DNA of 51,401 bases from the NCBI GenBank assembly GCA_037447655.1, contig JBBHKE010000615.1, positions 17,517-68,917 of the forward strand, in the 5' to 3' direction. Both the position numbers and the translations under genes were made by a program. This DNA is from Zygnema cylindricum (lineage: Eukaryota > Streptophyta > Zygnematophyceae > Zygnematales > Zygnemataceae). This document shows, in pieces, positions 23,113 to 35,572 of the stretch (within the stretch, counting starts at the first letter, position 1; each line of letters begins with the position of its first letter). A model generated the notes under the pieces. That model was not told the origin of the DNA. It made no database searches and saw only the letters and a list, made by a program, of their open reading frames with translations.

Positions 23113-26100
23113 TTACGGCAAATCGTCGACAAGTGCACATTGTGACCATTTTGTCGCATAGTTCAGAGGACCGCGATTTTCATAGCACCAAGTATCAGAA
23201 AACTTCACAGTTCGATAAGAAAGTTCTGGATCATGCAATTTTTCACAAACCTGTAAAAAAAACACCCTTAACATGTCAAATTTAAGAAACAACATTTAGG
23301 AAAAACATGCTTTTGCCACATCGGCAATACAGTTTGGTAAAAATCGGCAAAAAAATCATTATAATTGTACATATTTATAGAGATTAATAAAATAGTAGTG
23401 TTGTGTATCGGCGGGGTTTTGCCGATAATCGATATGTACCTTTTTCTGGCTTGCCGATAATCGATATATTGGCACGATATATCAACACCGGTGTTATCGT
23501 TGATAAGAAACCGATAATATCGGTTTTTTATCGCGATAACACCGGTAGAGATGACTATCGGCGATAATTGTACTGTTTGTACCGTACAATTGTACGGTTT
23601 ATCCCGTCGAACTGAACCGCCGTTATTCTGTTACACAGATTACGGAACATGTTTTTACACGTGGCATACCACGCTATATACAGTGAAAAAAATAATACAG
23701 TATATAATAAAGTACTATTATATAGCGTACTATACTTTTTCCACTTATCGCCGATAAGGAATTTGTCGGTCTCAGAGCGGTATATCGGGACCCTTGACCG
23801 TTCGATAACCGATAACTATCGGTATCGGTGTTATCGCGATAAATTTATTGCCGATACAAACACTACAAAATATATCTGTTTACTGTAAACCATAAAATGT
23901 CAAGTTTGAGGAAAACCCAAAGAATAGATCTGCATTAGAATTTCTGAGAAAATGGATGGTGGTGAATCCAGTCTATTTTTACTGGACAAAACCGGCATCC
24001 TTAAAGAAAAACAAATTAAGTAGAAAAGTCAGGAAAAAGTGATTTAATTGACTTTCAGAGGGCAATGGGTGATTAACAATAGTATTTTTCAGCAAACAAA
24101 AAGAGTTCATAAATAGAGCATATCATACTATCTTTGTACTATCTTGAAACATCTATCTTCGTCGATATTATCTCCAAACATTTCTGTTGTAAACAGTTGT
24201 AAACTTTTATTAATACAACATACAAAACGCACTTCTTTAAGGAATCAGGAATTATTGCACTTATTATTGTCATTTTGATATATAGTAATAGGAAAGGACT
24301 TGGCAAGGAGAAAATTAACGAGGCCTCAAACTAATAACCCAAAATGGTAAAGTACGCATTTTTTTTGTTTGTAATAATCACTGCATAAACATTTCACGAC
24401 AATATACAATGTCATTACAGCAAAAACGTGAAATTAAAATAGGAACAAGAGAAAAAGAATGAGCCGTTGACACAAAGAACTTTCAAGGGCACCATTGTTT
24501 ATGGTGAAAAGTCAAACAAAAAACGCTTCGACAACAAACTTTCTAAATTATCAAGATGAACAACGGTATACAATGGATTGAAAAAGAGATACATATGTTT
24601 ACCTTACACCACGAATTGACTGAATCGCCAGTTGCCATTTCGAATGAAAATCGAATATCTTCTCGGAGGTCAAACTTTAATGTATACTTTTTTTTCCACT
24701 CAAAGAATGACATGTACAATTTTTTATTCGATGCAACTTTGAGTAAATATGCAGCAAGCTGTTTTGGTCCTTCGAAATCTCGAGCATTTATATAAGATCC
24801 TGGAATTAGTGAGAAAGAGGGAAAGAAAGAAAGGAGAGAGAAGAAAATAAGTACAAGGGGTTAAAGGGAAACAAAAAAACCGGAAAAAATAAGAAAGGGG
24901 AGAGAAAAGGAAGGAAAGTGGTGACAGAAAAGGGGTAAGGGGAAATGTTGGAGGGGTGAGAGAGAGGACGAGGCAATTATCAAGAATGACCAAAAATATT
25001 CTTTTAGGAATAAGGGTTTGATCATTAGGGCTTAGGTTTTACATGGCCTTCAAAAGAGATTGACTTCAACAACTAAGCATCACATTATTGCGAAAATAAT
25101 AAGTGGAAGATAAAGTAAGTAATGGGCGAGTTTGCTGACAGAGAGAATGGAGAGCAATAATATTGCCAAACGAGTAGTTAGGAAACCAGAAAGCTCGTCT
25201 GAAATCATTGCCAAGGTTTACCAATTCAAGAACTCAAGTACAAGTTGAGAGACAGAAAAATTGGAAACTGAGATTTCCATGGGAGGGTGAAAGATGAGAA
25301 ACGATGCCATTATCAGCTTAGGAGCCCCAAAATTATTCCCTTGAATGGAGGAGAGGACAAGGGCATTTTGCTCAAATTAGCGTTAGTGAGAGGAGCAAGG
25401 AGAAAGGAGGGAGATAGAAGAGAGAGGAGTTAAATGATTCTATCAAGAAACTAGAAGATATTAGGACTGACGTAATTGAGGTCCTTAAAAAAAAACAAGG
25501 GGGTTAGGAAGCTTCTTTTGAGAGTGGGGCCCTTCTTCTTCTCGGACAACCTTCGAGAGTTGAATGCCAAACACAAAACGTTTCAACGGAAAAATAATAT
25601 AGTTGCACAGGTGTACATGGACATTATACAAAATCAGAAAACGTGGGTGGAAATCGGCAAAGTCGAAATTACATGGATTCTATATTTCACCAAAGGAGGG
25701 GAAAAATAAGTGAACTCTATTTCTGTCACGCAGGAATGATCTGATATTTCTCCGTTGTTCCCGGTCATTTAATAAGTTTTCTTGTCATGAAGAGAGATTT
25801 CGTGTGAGGTCCATGACGTAGTCTTTTGTATAGTCCTTCGTGAACAGATGACAGTACAGTATAAGCAAAAAAACGACGCTCAAAAGTTAAAAACATTGAA
25901 ACGGCACTTAACCGGGATTTTTACGTCTGAACATTAAACTCCTTAAAAATGTAGAAAACGGTCTGAACAATGGCAGATTACAATTCACCACAAAAAAATA
26001 ACAACGAACCCTAGTTTTCGTTTTCCTTGTGATCAATCTCCATCAATCCCACTTGACCTCAAAAAACCCCACTCTATCCCACTCAACCCCAATCAACCAC

Positions 26101-26392
26101 ACTCAACAATCCCACTCAATGTCACTGAATCGCAACAAATCCCACAAAAATCCAAGCAACCTCGAAGACTTGGAACAAACCCGTTAAGACCAGGCAAGAA
26201 GAACTAACCCGGCGGCGCCACCTTGGCAATGTCGTCCTTTGTGAGGCCATTCCTGACCACCGGAATGACGTCGTGCATGAGCCCCAGCTTCCAAAACTTC
26301 TCCGTCACGTAGTCGCGACACAGAGCATTCTCAAAGGCGAGCACAAACCGATACTTCTTCCACAGACTGTGGAATAGCTGCCAATCAGGGAT
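23113..26392 (-). CDS. GT10-family alpha-fucosyltransferase (3' three exons; 5' exons missing)
   Basis: Glycosyltransferase family 10 enzymes transfer fucose from GDP-fucose to N-glycans or related acceptors in the Golgi. Three minus-strand exons join in frame: 26392-26209 (61 codons plus one base), 24799-24603, 23250-23113 (stop). Exon one has YRFVLAFENALCRDYVTEKFW followed by IPVV and APP, the GDP-fucose-binding core of GT10. Exon two continues GSYINARDFEGPKQLAAYLL and an FFEWKKKY segment, matching the family's DF-x-x-P-x-x-LA-x-YL pattern. Exon three holds VCEKLHD and further Cys residues. Splice borders are CAG acceptors with GTTAGT and GTAAAC donors. Total visible is 172 residues. The type II membrane anchor and N-terminal half are absent; a 10-N gap and a repeat stand where they should be. 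Acceptor specificity cannot be told. Confidence 0.87.
23396..23865. mobile_element. hAT-type MITE copy 2
   Basis: Same ends as copy 1 (TAGTGTTGTGTATCGGC ... GCCGATACAAACACTA, right end worn). The flanks TAAAATAG and CAAAATAT agree at 6 of 8 positions, consistent with an aged 8-bp duplication. It lies just upstream, on the minus strand, of the last GT10 exon, in that gene's intron. Confidence 0.88.
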
Positions 26393-26465
26393 CTGAGAGA
26401 GGAAGGGAGGGAGGGAGGGGAGGAGGAGTAGGGGGAGGAGCACACAAAGGGAATGAGAGGGGGAG

Positions 26466-26475
26466 NNNNNNNNNN
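26466..26475. other. Assembly gap (10 N)
   Basis: Ten N bases, immediately 5' (on the minus strand) of the first visible GT10 exon. A fixed-size run suggests a gap of unknown true length. Confidence 0.95.
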
Positions 26476-26735
26476 GTTTGTGTATCCCCGTATAATATAG
26501 GATCTCCGATCATCATTTGACGTTTGAGACACACGGTTACCTCACACGGTTACCTCCGGTGTCACAATGTGTTTGGTACACGCAATAAATCACAAAAATC
26601 CTTTTCGCATAGCGATTTATTGGGCTACCTTCCTTTTATTACAGAAAACAATGCGTGTGGGGTTTACTTTGCGTTGGGGTTTCTCTTCCCACTCTTTAAT
26701 TATAACCTTGTGTCCAATGTCCACTCTTTAATACC

Positions 26736-27480
26736 TTTTAACCTTTTCACACATTAACTCTTGATCGAGACCATCCAATAAGGCACTTGCCACTCATGCC
26801 CAAGTTTTGGATGGAGGAGCGTCTGGCATGGTTTATGGTTGCATGTAGTTGTAACCTGTGTTCCAATATTAATTTCTCACCCTTCTCTTTGGGGTTGCGT
26901 TTCATTTGGGGTGTGCGTAACAAAAGACATTATTTTCCTTCCATCGGGTTATTTAGCGATACGCTTTTCCTAAAAACACTAAATAACGCACATGGTTTGT
27001 GTAACACTGTGGCCTCCATTGGCACACTCCATTGGCACACAGAGTTTGCAGTTTACTACTAGCCTCTAGGATATAATATGCCCCTATGTGTTTGATCAAT
27101 AATATGTGCCACTGTGGCACGTATGATTTATGAGAGACCTCTCCCTTTGGGGGGGCGACTCCCCAAAGTCACACGCAAAAATAATTGTTAAGTTTGCTCT
27201 CCTGAGTAACTAGTTATGGTTGGCCAAAGATGGCCTATTTATACAAAAGCTCTCTCAAAGACAGTAACTAGTTATGGTTGGCCAAAGATGGCCTATTTAT
27301 ACAAAAGCTCTTTAAAAGACAGGCCTTCCAAAATTCACTAAGTCCCTAAACCCCTACTCACAACCCACTACTAATGTGTCTAGCGGCCAATCAGATAATT
27401 GTAGAGTACACTGTACAATGAAAGTACAACGGCCGTAATGCAAAATGTATGTCCATCGTACATCCTCAATCAGGACAGGG
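26736..27480 (-). repeat. LTR-like unit, copy with doubled TATA segment
   Basis: Shares long stretches with 33002-33700 and 37544-38200. Read on the minus strand: an ATTGG (CCAAT inverse) region, then TTTTGTATAAATAGGCCATC, then a tail with CTCTGTGTGCCAATGGAGG. A 58-bp segment with the TATA box is tandem-duplicated (27205-27262, 27263-27320). The organisation resembles an LTR's U3-R-U5, but coding partners and clear TG...CA ends are missing. Confidence 0.55.
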
Positions 27481-27767
27481 TTCCCTCTCTCCTCTCCCCC
27501 CTTTTCCCCCCCTCTTCCATCGTTTTTCTTTCTTGCCTTGTCTTTCGTTGCCCCTCTCCTTTCCATCGCTTGTCTTCAAATTTAAATTAACTTTCCACCT
27601 TTCCCCAGTTTGCAGTCCTAATTTTTCTGTCGAAACGATCGCAAATGCATTTCTTTTTTTCAGTCATACTTTGTGTACTGTTTTTTTTCTGACCGTTCTT
27701 TCTTTTTCTCTTTCTCTCTTTCTTTTTCTCTTTTTCTTCCTTTTATTGTTTTTCTTGTTTTTTTTAG

Positions 27768-29830
27768 GATCTCTGGAACCGCACTTATTACCCGAAAGCC
27801 GCTGACCATTTGAATGTGGAGAAGACGTGGTATATTGTCGATGCTGCCGACAAGCGTCTCGGGCGTCTCGCTTCCACTATCGCAATTCACATTCGAGGGA
27901 AAAATTTGCCGACGTATACTCCATCGGTGGATATGGGAGCTTATGTTATTGTGGTATGGAATCGTGTCTCAGGGTTCCCACTTTTTATGGTTTTAGGGTT
28001 TTTATGGTTTTTTGAAAGGAATACTCGAAAGCCCTTATGTGAGTATAGGGAGAGGGAGAGGGAGAGGGAAAAGAGGAGAGAAAAATGAGGGAGACAGACA
28101 GGGAGTACAAATGAGAGATGGAGTGAGAGTGAGCGCGATAGGGATTCAGTGAGGGAGGCAACCCCTATACCCGTCTCTCTAGATAGGAGAGGGAAAGGGA
28201 GGGGAAGAGAGAGAGAGAGAAAGAAAGGAGAAAAAGGAGAGAAAGGGAGATAAAGTGGGACTTGTAGAAAGCGAGGGAAAGGTGCAGCAGATGGTAAGGA
28301 GAAGGGAGCACAAGTGATGGAGTGAGTAAGATATGTTGCAGCTACTTGTAGAGGAGGAGAAGACAGAATACGTTGAAGTAGACGGAGGAGGAAAGAAAGG
28401 GAGAAGGATAGTGGGAGAGAGGGAGTCCATACAGGGAGAAATGAGAAAAGGTGTGCGAGAGAAAGTGAGAGCAGGAGAGCAAGACAGATTGGTAACTGTA
28501 TTGTTGAATGTCTTTTCGGTGTTTTTCGATTGTTTTTTGATTTTCTGAATGTTTCTTTATTTCTTTTTACCGTTTGTTGTGTTTTAGGTTGCTTTTTGAC
28601 AATTCTTTTAGTCTTTTTGAACTCTTTCTGAGTTTTGATGGTTTTTTTTTCAGATAAATGCAGAAAAAATTGAAGTGACGGGTGCGAAAAGATCACAGAA
28701 GAAATATTATCGACACTCGGGACGGCCTGGAGGAATGACCATTGAAACCTTTGACCAATTACAGAAAAGAATTCCGGAGAGAATTGTGGAACATGCCGTG
28801 AAGGGAATGTTGCCCAAGGGAAGGGTGAGATTTCAAAATCCCTAGTGGTCATTTTATTGATGCCACTTACATAATTAAAGCCCTAGTAACTTTTACTTTC
28901 AACCTCGTAATATGCTTTGTAATTTTACTAAATTATATTTTTCACTCATTTTTATTAGAGCGAGAAGCTTATGTTCGTTTCCTTTTTCTTTCAAGGAAAT
29001 TTGTTTCCGCAGAGTGAATCACATTTTTTTTTTAAACTAAGTAAAAACCGTATGGTTTTCTGTCTTTTTTAGTCTCTAAAAACTTCATCTACTGTCCTCA
29101 TAGGGCTTGAAAGTCAATTTTGAACAAAAGTAAGATAATTATAGAGCAGTAGAGATGTGGAGGTTCAATTTCTTGTGAAAGATAATGCATATTTTTGGCA
29201 AATGTATAGGGTGTCCTTTTGTCGAGGAGGACAGGGGACGGATATTAGAAGTCACAAGTAGGCCGTACTGCACGACTGAAAAAAAAAAAACTTAACTTTC
29301 AAAATTTTGAACATCTTTTTTGGTTTAATGTGAAGCGTATATCATCTTTTTTTGATTGTTACTTGTTTTTGAGAGTGGTTTTAGCTTTAGTCCTTTTGTA
29401 TGATGTTTTCAGAATATGTGGAACTGAACCTAGTTTTGGGTTATTTGCACCAAATTTGTGTGGATTATAACTTTTTTTTGACATTCTTGTAGCATAAAAT
29501 CCACAAGAAAAAGGAATAGGCTTTTGTTTTTTCTTTGTGTGGACATATTTATATTTCCTCTTTTCTTTTTTTGACCCTTCCCAAATAGGTCCCTCGATTA
29601 TCGATAAATAAGCAAACTTAACTTTTTGAATTTATTGATATTTTGACTTTTGGCGCTTTGACACGACACTTTCTTACTCTACTTTGTTTTTCCGTTCCAT
29701 TCTTTTTCATTTTTTACAGCTTGGGAGAGAACTATTTACTCACCTTAAGGTGTACAAAGGAGAGAGTCATCCTCACGAAGCCCAAAAACCCGTTCCCCTT
29801 CCAATTCACGACAAGAGAATTAATATCTAA
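27768..29830 (+). CDS. RPL13: Plastid ribosomal protein L13 (uL13c), nuclear gene, three 3' exons
   Basis: Large-subunit protein of the plastid ribosome, encoded in the nucleus. Exons 27768-27953, 28654-28824 and 29720-29830 (stop TAA) are all phase 0 with GTATGG and GTGAGA donors and TAG/CAG acceptors. Visible: [16 protein letters not shown], then [89 protein letters not shown]. These are the conserved blocks of bacterial-type L13, and the [10 protein letters not shown] lead-in is specific to chloroplast L13. The C-terminus has a short extension. The transit peptide and start exon were not found upstream, where a repeat ends at about 27480. 135 residues are visible. Intron one is strongly GA-rich (about 28040-28480). 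Confidence 0.93.
28040..28480. repeat. GA-rich low-complexity tract in RPL13 intron
   Basis: Long runs of GAGAGGGAGAGG-like sequence on the plus strand. The opposite strand is pyrimidine-rich and stays open for 303 codons as a Ser/Leu-rich artefact. Confidence 0.75.
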
Positions 29831-31160
29831 AGCTGAAATTAAAATGAAGGAATTTGTTACGATGAAAAGGAAATGTTTAGAAAAAGTTTAGATTGAAGAA
29901 TGTTTAGGTTTAAAAAATTTAAGGTGGAGGCAAAATAGAGGAGGTGGTTCGGATTGAGGAGAAAATGCTAATCTGAAAAGTAGATGGGAGCAAAATGGGG
30001 TTTTACATAGTAGTATTTTTGGGCCCCAAAAAGAAGGAAATCCACAATATGAGTGGTGACGTGACTGAATTCTAGGAGTGCAATTTTTTATTGTTGATGT
30101 GAAGAAAATGGCTATATTTTGGAATCATTTTTTTCTTCTTTTTTATTATTAAACAACCTGTGTGTTTGATTCGAAACGTAACACCAAAAAAAAGTCTGAA
30201 ACTCTGATGACCAACTAGTTTCAGTTTCAATGTATTTTCTTGTAGCTGTGTTTAATTTATTTTTGCGCTTTATTTTTCTATTTTTTGCTTTTTGCACACA
30301 TGTTTTGCATGTATCCAAATCAGAGGTTCAATGTGCAAAAACAATTGGAAAAGTTATGTATTTGTGCCTCTTTATATACTTCTTGTACGGAATTTACCCA
30401 TATGGTAGTCGTACTATCTTTGGCAACAATTTTACAGAGTTTACAATAGTTTCCGCACGTTAAATCTGTGATTTTAGTGGGATTGTGTCTTTTAAAACAA
30501 TAGTTACTTTTATCATGTGAAAAGTCAACATTTGATTACTTGGGATTTCATGAACTAATCAAGGGGAGGAAAGGTATATAAGAACATATATATACTTTTG
30601 TAGTCTCTTTGAGTTTTAGATCAACAAAGATGAAAAATGTTAATAGGGATTATGCCAAATTTCACAAATGTGATATTGACAGGATCATAGCTTTACAAAA
30701 TTCTGGCAATCAGATGAATAATAAAAAAACGCAAACTAATCAAAAAACAAACAAAAAACGCTCCTGATTCATATGAAATTACTTGACGAGCGAGAAATGA
30801 CGTATCACATGCAATAAAAATTGTTAGGCCATGGGATAACACATTTAATGATCAATTTTAAGGCCACCAAAATTTTTGAAATTGACCTAACATCTAAAAT
30901 ACTATGTGATAACAATCTTAAGGATTAGTTTCAACGAGTCATAAGGAACGTATGTTTTTTTACCATAAATGGTAAAGCAAGCAAGGTGGCAAAAAAAAAG
31001 CGTGTCTCCATGATGATGTCACGAGTTGTCCGTCCGAGCTAAATGCACACCACCCGAAAAAGGGTGAAAAGAAAAAAAAAAACAGTACTAACATCCTACA
31101 GTGCCTGGCATACCTGTTCACCAATAGTTAATGCTCCTTGGCATCTTATCCTCGCGTTTT
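29831..31160. other. Intergenic stretch after RPL13
   Basis: AT-rich, with short open frames only and no recognised feature. It includes the RPL13 3' flank; no AATAAA was noticed close to the stop. Confidence 0.4.
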
Positions 31161-32012
31161 CCTTGTGGATTCCCATCGGCCCACATTAGAGGAGGGGGGG
31201 CGCTAATAAGGCTCGTGAGGCTATGGCCCAAGGTAGGATATTTCTTCGTGGAGATTGGTATGACCTCCATGTTGAGTCTTTCAACCTAATCGTCCAACCT
31301 CTAGCTAACATGATGCTTTGTCAAGCCCTATGGCAGTGGTTGCCTATTGGGGGGGGATCGACGCAACGGCCGACCAGGCAGCAAGAAGGAGGAACCGAAA
31401 ACGGAGAAGCCAATTGGAAGTACGGACAATGTTGCGGATGACAGAAGTGAGCCGGACGACCTTCGGCGGGAAGACGCACAAGTTGAAGGGGAACACCATG
31501 AAATCGGGGCCGATACAAGCACCGATCGCGAATGGGGAAGTGGTATAGGTGAATCAAGATACACGCATTCCCAAGGATTTCACAACTTGGAAGGAATCCT
31601 CGCGGATCACCAACCCATTGGAGGAAAGACGACCGCTCCACGAGAATAGGCATGCTAAGGATTGGATGTCCAAGTCAAGGGTATTGATGTGTGCGAAATA
31701 TTGACGACGGTGCCACGGGAAGGAAATCTCCACGAATGTAGGGCTCTAAGCGAGATTCCACTGTTGATTAAGATACGAGTTCACCTAACGACCTTGCGAA
31801 GGTCGTCCCCCGCTATACATACTAGGGGTTGCCTTCGGAATGTTGTTGCGTTACAACCATAACACCCGGTATGTATAGGGATATTAGGTCCAAACGTTAG
31901 TGTTGGATCGTACTTAAAAATTGGAATGAGTGGTAGTAGGTCTGATGACGCAATAACTTGCCTTAGGTCGTACCCAGGCAACATGGTAATTTGTGGTATG
32001 AAGGTAAGGACC
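31161..32012 (+). repeat. Coding-like dispersed repeat, copy 2 (unidentified)
   Basis: Near-identical to 17767-18553 through CCTTGTGGATTCCCATCGG, the MAQGRIFLRGDWYDL start at 31223, and the CGACCTTGCGAAGGTCGTC palindrome. About 75 extra bases near 31905-31980 are absent from copy 1. The acidic frame (31347-31649) is open here too, ending at the equivalent stop; the MAQGR frame stops early at 31441. Confidence 0.6.
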
Positions 32013-33001
32013 CTCTAGTTAGCGGCACGTCAAACAATATGTAACAAGTGTCTCACATGAAAACATGTAGGCAAGGATTGGGCCACCATTCTATAGTCAC
32101 ACGAGATAATTAGACATTCCTACTTAGGGATTATGGTTAACAAAAAAATTGTTTTAGAATTTATGTCTCCATTATGCAAGCTTCAATTCCACGTCTCTAT
32201 CTTTTTATTCTCTTTCATCTATGCATTCGGTATGGCCGATTTGCATGCAATGGAAAAGGCTTATTAGCATATGCTTTGATCAAACACTATATTGTCTATC
32301 GTATTCCACTATATCAAAGGGAAAAGGGAACTGGGCTAGCCACATTATTCATACGATTGCTTCGAGAGATGCCTTGAAATCATCGTAAAAAATGATTGTC
32401 GGCCAAGAGAGTGTCAAGGGAAGTGGCGTTGGAGCCATAAATCTAATGAAAGACATCATCACGTATTTGTGAGGAGGATCAGATTTGGTATGCTTGACGA
32501 ATACTCAAGTTTCAAAAAATATTCCGGTTTCGCATATGGGTTTGCTACTATTGTGTTACATGGAATTTGGGTATCGACCTGTAAAGCGGCCATGGGTGTT
32601 AACATGTATTGTGGGCAAGGAAGGCAAGACATGGCCAATATGGAAAAATGAAAATTCAAGGTACATCATATCGGAATTGGAAGGGACCAAGGCCACCTGT
32701 AGGAAAGGAAGGAACACATAACACAAGAGATGTAGGTAAAGGTTAGAAGTAAGCAATGATACACCCAAGCATGACTTCTCAGGGCCTTAAAGGACCTTCC
32801 ATCACCCGGAAATTGACGAATACACTGCCACGTACTCGACACCCTTCTTATGGGCGTGTTGTGAATTACGATCAAGTTCTTACCTAAGTAGGTGCGAAAC
32901 TCCAACCATTTACCGTTGTTTCGCCACCTTGAATTGCAATAGAGGTCATTTAAGCCCTTCATCCGACAACTCCCACCCTTTTGTCACCTTCCGTCCATAC
33001 C

Positions 33002-33925
33002 TTTTAACCTTTTCACACATTAACTCTTGAACGAGACCATCCAATAAGGCACTTGCCACTCATACCCAAGTTTTGGATGGAGGAGCGTCTAGCATGGTTT
33101 ATGGTTGCATGTAGTTGTAACCTATATTCCAAGATTAATTTCTCACCCATCTCTTTGGTGTTGCGTTTCATTTGGCGTGTGCGTAACAAAATACGTCATT
33201 TTCCTTCCATCGAGTTATTTAGCGATACGCTTTTCCTAAAAACACTAAATGACGCACATGGTTTGTGTAACGCTGTGGCCTCCATTGGCACACAGAATTT
33301 GCAGTTTACTACTAGCCTATAGGATATAATATGCCTCTATGTGTTTCATCAAGAATATGTGCCTATGTGGCACATATGATTTCCGACAGACCTCTCCCTT
33401 GTGAGGGGGCGACTCCGCAAAGTCACACACAAAAATAATTGTTAAGTTTGCTCTCTTGAGCAACTAGTTATGGTTGGCCAAAGATGGCCTATTTATACAA
33501 AAGCACTATTAGTTATGGTTGGCCAAACATGGCCTATTTATACAAAAGCACTCTCACAGACAAGCGTTCCAAAATTCACAACCCCAACAAATGTGTCCAA
33601 CGGCCAATCAGATAATTGTAGAGTACACTTTGTTCGGTGAAAGTACAACGGTCGTACTGCAAACTGTACGTCTTTTGTACGTCCTCAATCAAGACAGGGT
33701 ACCTTTTATATCCGACGCCTTGGTTTTTCCGCATCTCCACTAACATCCATTGTGATGCTGACACGCATCACTCTATTATTCTTTCAACGCAAACGGCCAA
33801 ATGAGCCATTCCGGCGTATCGGCTTTTGAGTGGTTTGTCACATCCTCCAACTCATCTTTAACTGTATCCGTCCGATGAAATGTTATTTGTGCACCCGCGT
33901 CCATTCTATGTATGTTTGTTTCAAT
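33002..33925 (-). repeat. LTR-like unit, second copy
   Basis: Follows 26736-27480 closely to about 33700, then continues with sequence shared with 38215-38460. A TATA-bearing segment is again doubled, but with a 45-base period (TAGTTATGG at 33465 and 33510). The different period means the duplication arose separately. Confidence 0.55.
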
Positions 33926-34080
33926 TTCAGTTGAATAGGTTTATCGTGTTAAAATTCATGTATTTTCTAAGTCTGAATAAGAATAATAAAAGAAGGAAGT
34001 CGGCAAGGGCAGCCTGCTTCTCGCTCTACTCTCCAGTCCCCATACTTGTTGCCGTCACCGAAGACCTAAGAGAGAGTTAT

Positions 34081-34166
34081 AACCATGGCTGCCTATGTTG
34101 TACAAGGAGTTAGATTAAGTTAGAACCATGGCTGCATATGTTGTACAAGGAGACAGATAATAGGCT
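34081..34166. repeat. 43-bp tandem duplication
   Basis: AACCATGGCTGC...GTTGTACAAGGAG occurs at 34081 and 34124 with a 43-base period. It forms the tail of the tRNA-like module next to it. Confidence 0.7.
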
Positions 34167-34270
34167 AAATACTTAGTCTGTACCAAAAAAGTCAAGCATC
34201 AAGATTTGATCCTGGTATTTACTAGCCGTTAGAATAGCCGGTAGCTATTAGTTTTATCCTATAATCTAAG
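34124..34270 (-). mobile_element. tRNA-like SINE candidate, copy 1
   Basis: On the minus strand: CTTAGATTATAGGATAA (A-box-like), then ACCAGGATCAAATC (B-box-like), then TTTTTTGGTA and a GCAGCCATGG segment. This order recurs in four other places. Confidence 0.5.
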
Positions 34271-34279
34271 ACAATGCTA

Positions 34280-34985
34280 GGAGATATATGGTACGATAGA
34301 TATTTAAATGTGTACACACTGAAGATTCCATTTAACTAATTGAACGGAATCTTAAAACATATAACCCATTGTACCTCATATACTGTATGAAATAAATGTT
34401 ACGGACATTTATTCCAACAGTCACTATCAAAAGCTGACTTTGATCGATGGCCATAGTGCCATCCGAGATTCCGGATTCGCTGCCTTGGCGGTTTTTGGAC
34501 GCCGCCATTCCAGATGACACGTGGCAACTTCTTAAGGGTTTACGGGATCTTCAAAGTGCACTATAACAAGTATGAATGTTACAGATGTCACAGTTATGGC
34601 CATGTCGTACGAATGTCGTACATAAAGTACTCCGACACCTGTACTTTTATGTACGCTGCAGTCTTGTGATTGGTACCGTACTTCAGTAGTTAGAGGGTTT
34701 AGAGGGGGGGTTGTTTAGAAATTAGAAAAATAGTAGGTAGCTGCCTCTCTCCCATAGTGCTTTTGTATTTATAGGCTATCTTTGGCCAGCCATAACAAAC
34801 TGTTTAGGGGAGCAAATTCAGTGACTCTTTTTGCTACGGACTCATGGGAGTCTAGGCTACACAAAGGTGTAGTCGGTCAAGGATTTTTCTTGCCATGGTG
34901 ACGACATTTATAAGGGGAATTCAAAGTGGGGGGGTGAGTCCAAATACTAATATTCCAACTTTCCATTATTTGGGGGAACTGAGCA
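34280..34985 (+). repeat. LTR-like unit, plus orientation
   Basis: Contains GACACGTGGCA, paired GTACTTT words, a TGATTGG box near 34670, TTTTGTATTTATAGGCTATC near 34760 and GGGAGTCTAGGCTAC near 34848. The same series appears in the units at 45880 and 46387, and, inverted, in the units at 26736 and 33002. Confidence 0.45.
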
Positions 34986-35189
34986 CACAAAAAGTCTTAT
35001 TTGACAAGGGTAAAGTTGTATTAGAATTATGAATTCCAGGGTGTCACTCATTTGGGTTTTTATCAACTTGGAGTCGGCACTGTCTAGATAACCTTCTTTG
35101 GATGTGCGATTTTGTGGGGAAATGGAACACATAAAATTTCATATTGCGTGCATACTTACGCCCCATGTTTGTAACGATTCTTTTACGAC

Positions 35190-35340
35190 TGGGCGGACAA
35201 GGCAGACGATTAATTTTGACTGGCGGTGATTTTGTAGGACCAGGATCAAATCCTAGTCAAGTCGCCTATCCCTTTTTGGTAAGGGCTAAACTAGTTGTTC
35301 CTATAATGTCTCTTAGGCTGCCTTAGGGCAGCCATGGCTA
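35190..35340 (+). mobile_element. tRNA-like SINE candidate, copy 2
   Basis: Plus strand: CGACTGGGCGGACAAGG, GGACCAGGATCAAATCCTAG, CCTTTTTGGTA, then the hairpin GGCTGCC...GGCAGCCATGG. The same order of parts as the minus-strand copies at 34124 and 46249. Confidence 0.5.
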
Positions 35341-35572
35341 ACTTAGTCTCAGTGACTGCGACAAGTATATACACTCAAAGTAACACCATTCTTAGTGATT
35401 GGGACAAGTATATACACTTAGAGTATCACCTAGACCAAACAAGTAGAAACTATAAAAATACTTCTCAAGAGTTTGTGCCCCTATAACCCCCTAGAAAACT
35501 TGAGGGCACATGTTGGAGTGCACACCCACGTACATTTTGTGTATACACATTTGGGAAGGGTTCCCGCAAATA

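Noticed and set aside
27449-27767. Start exon and transit peptide of RPL13
   Set aside because: The Ser/Pro-rich frame begins inside the LTR-like repeat and runs straight through the intron acceptor without a convincing donor; not supportable.
27941-28852. 303-codon minus-strand open frame, the longest in the window
   Set aside because: It is antisense to the GA-rich RPL13 intron and an RPL13 exon, and its Ser/Leu/Phe-rich product looks like low-complexity artefact.
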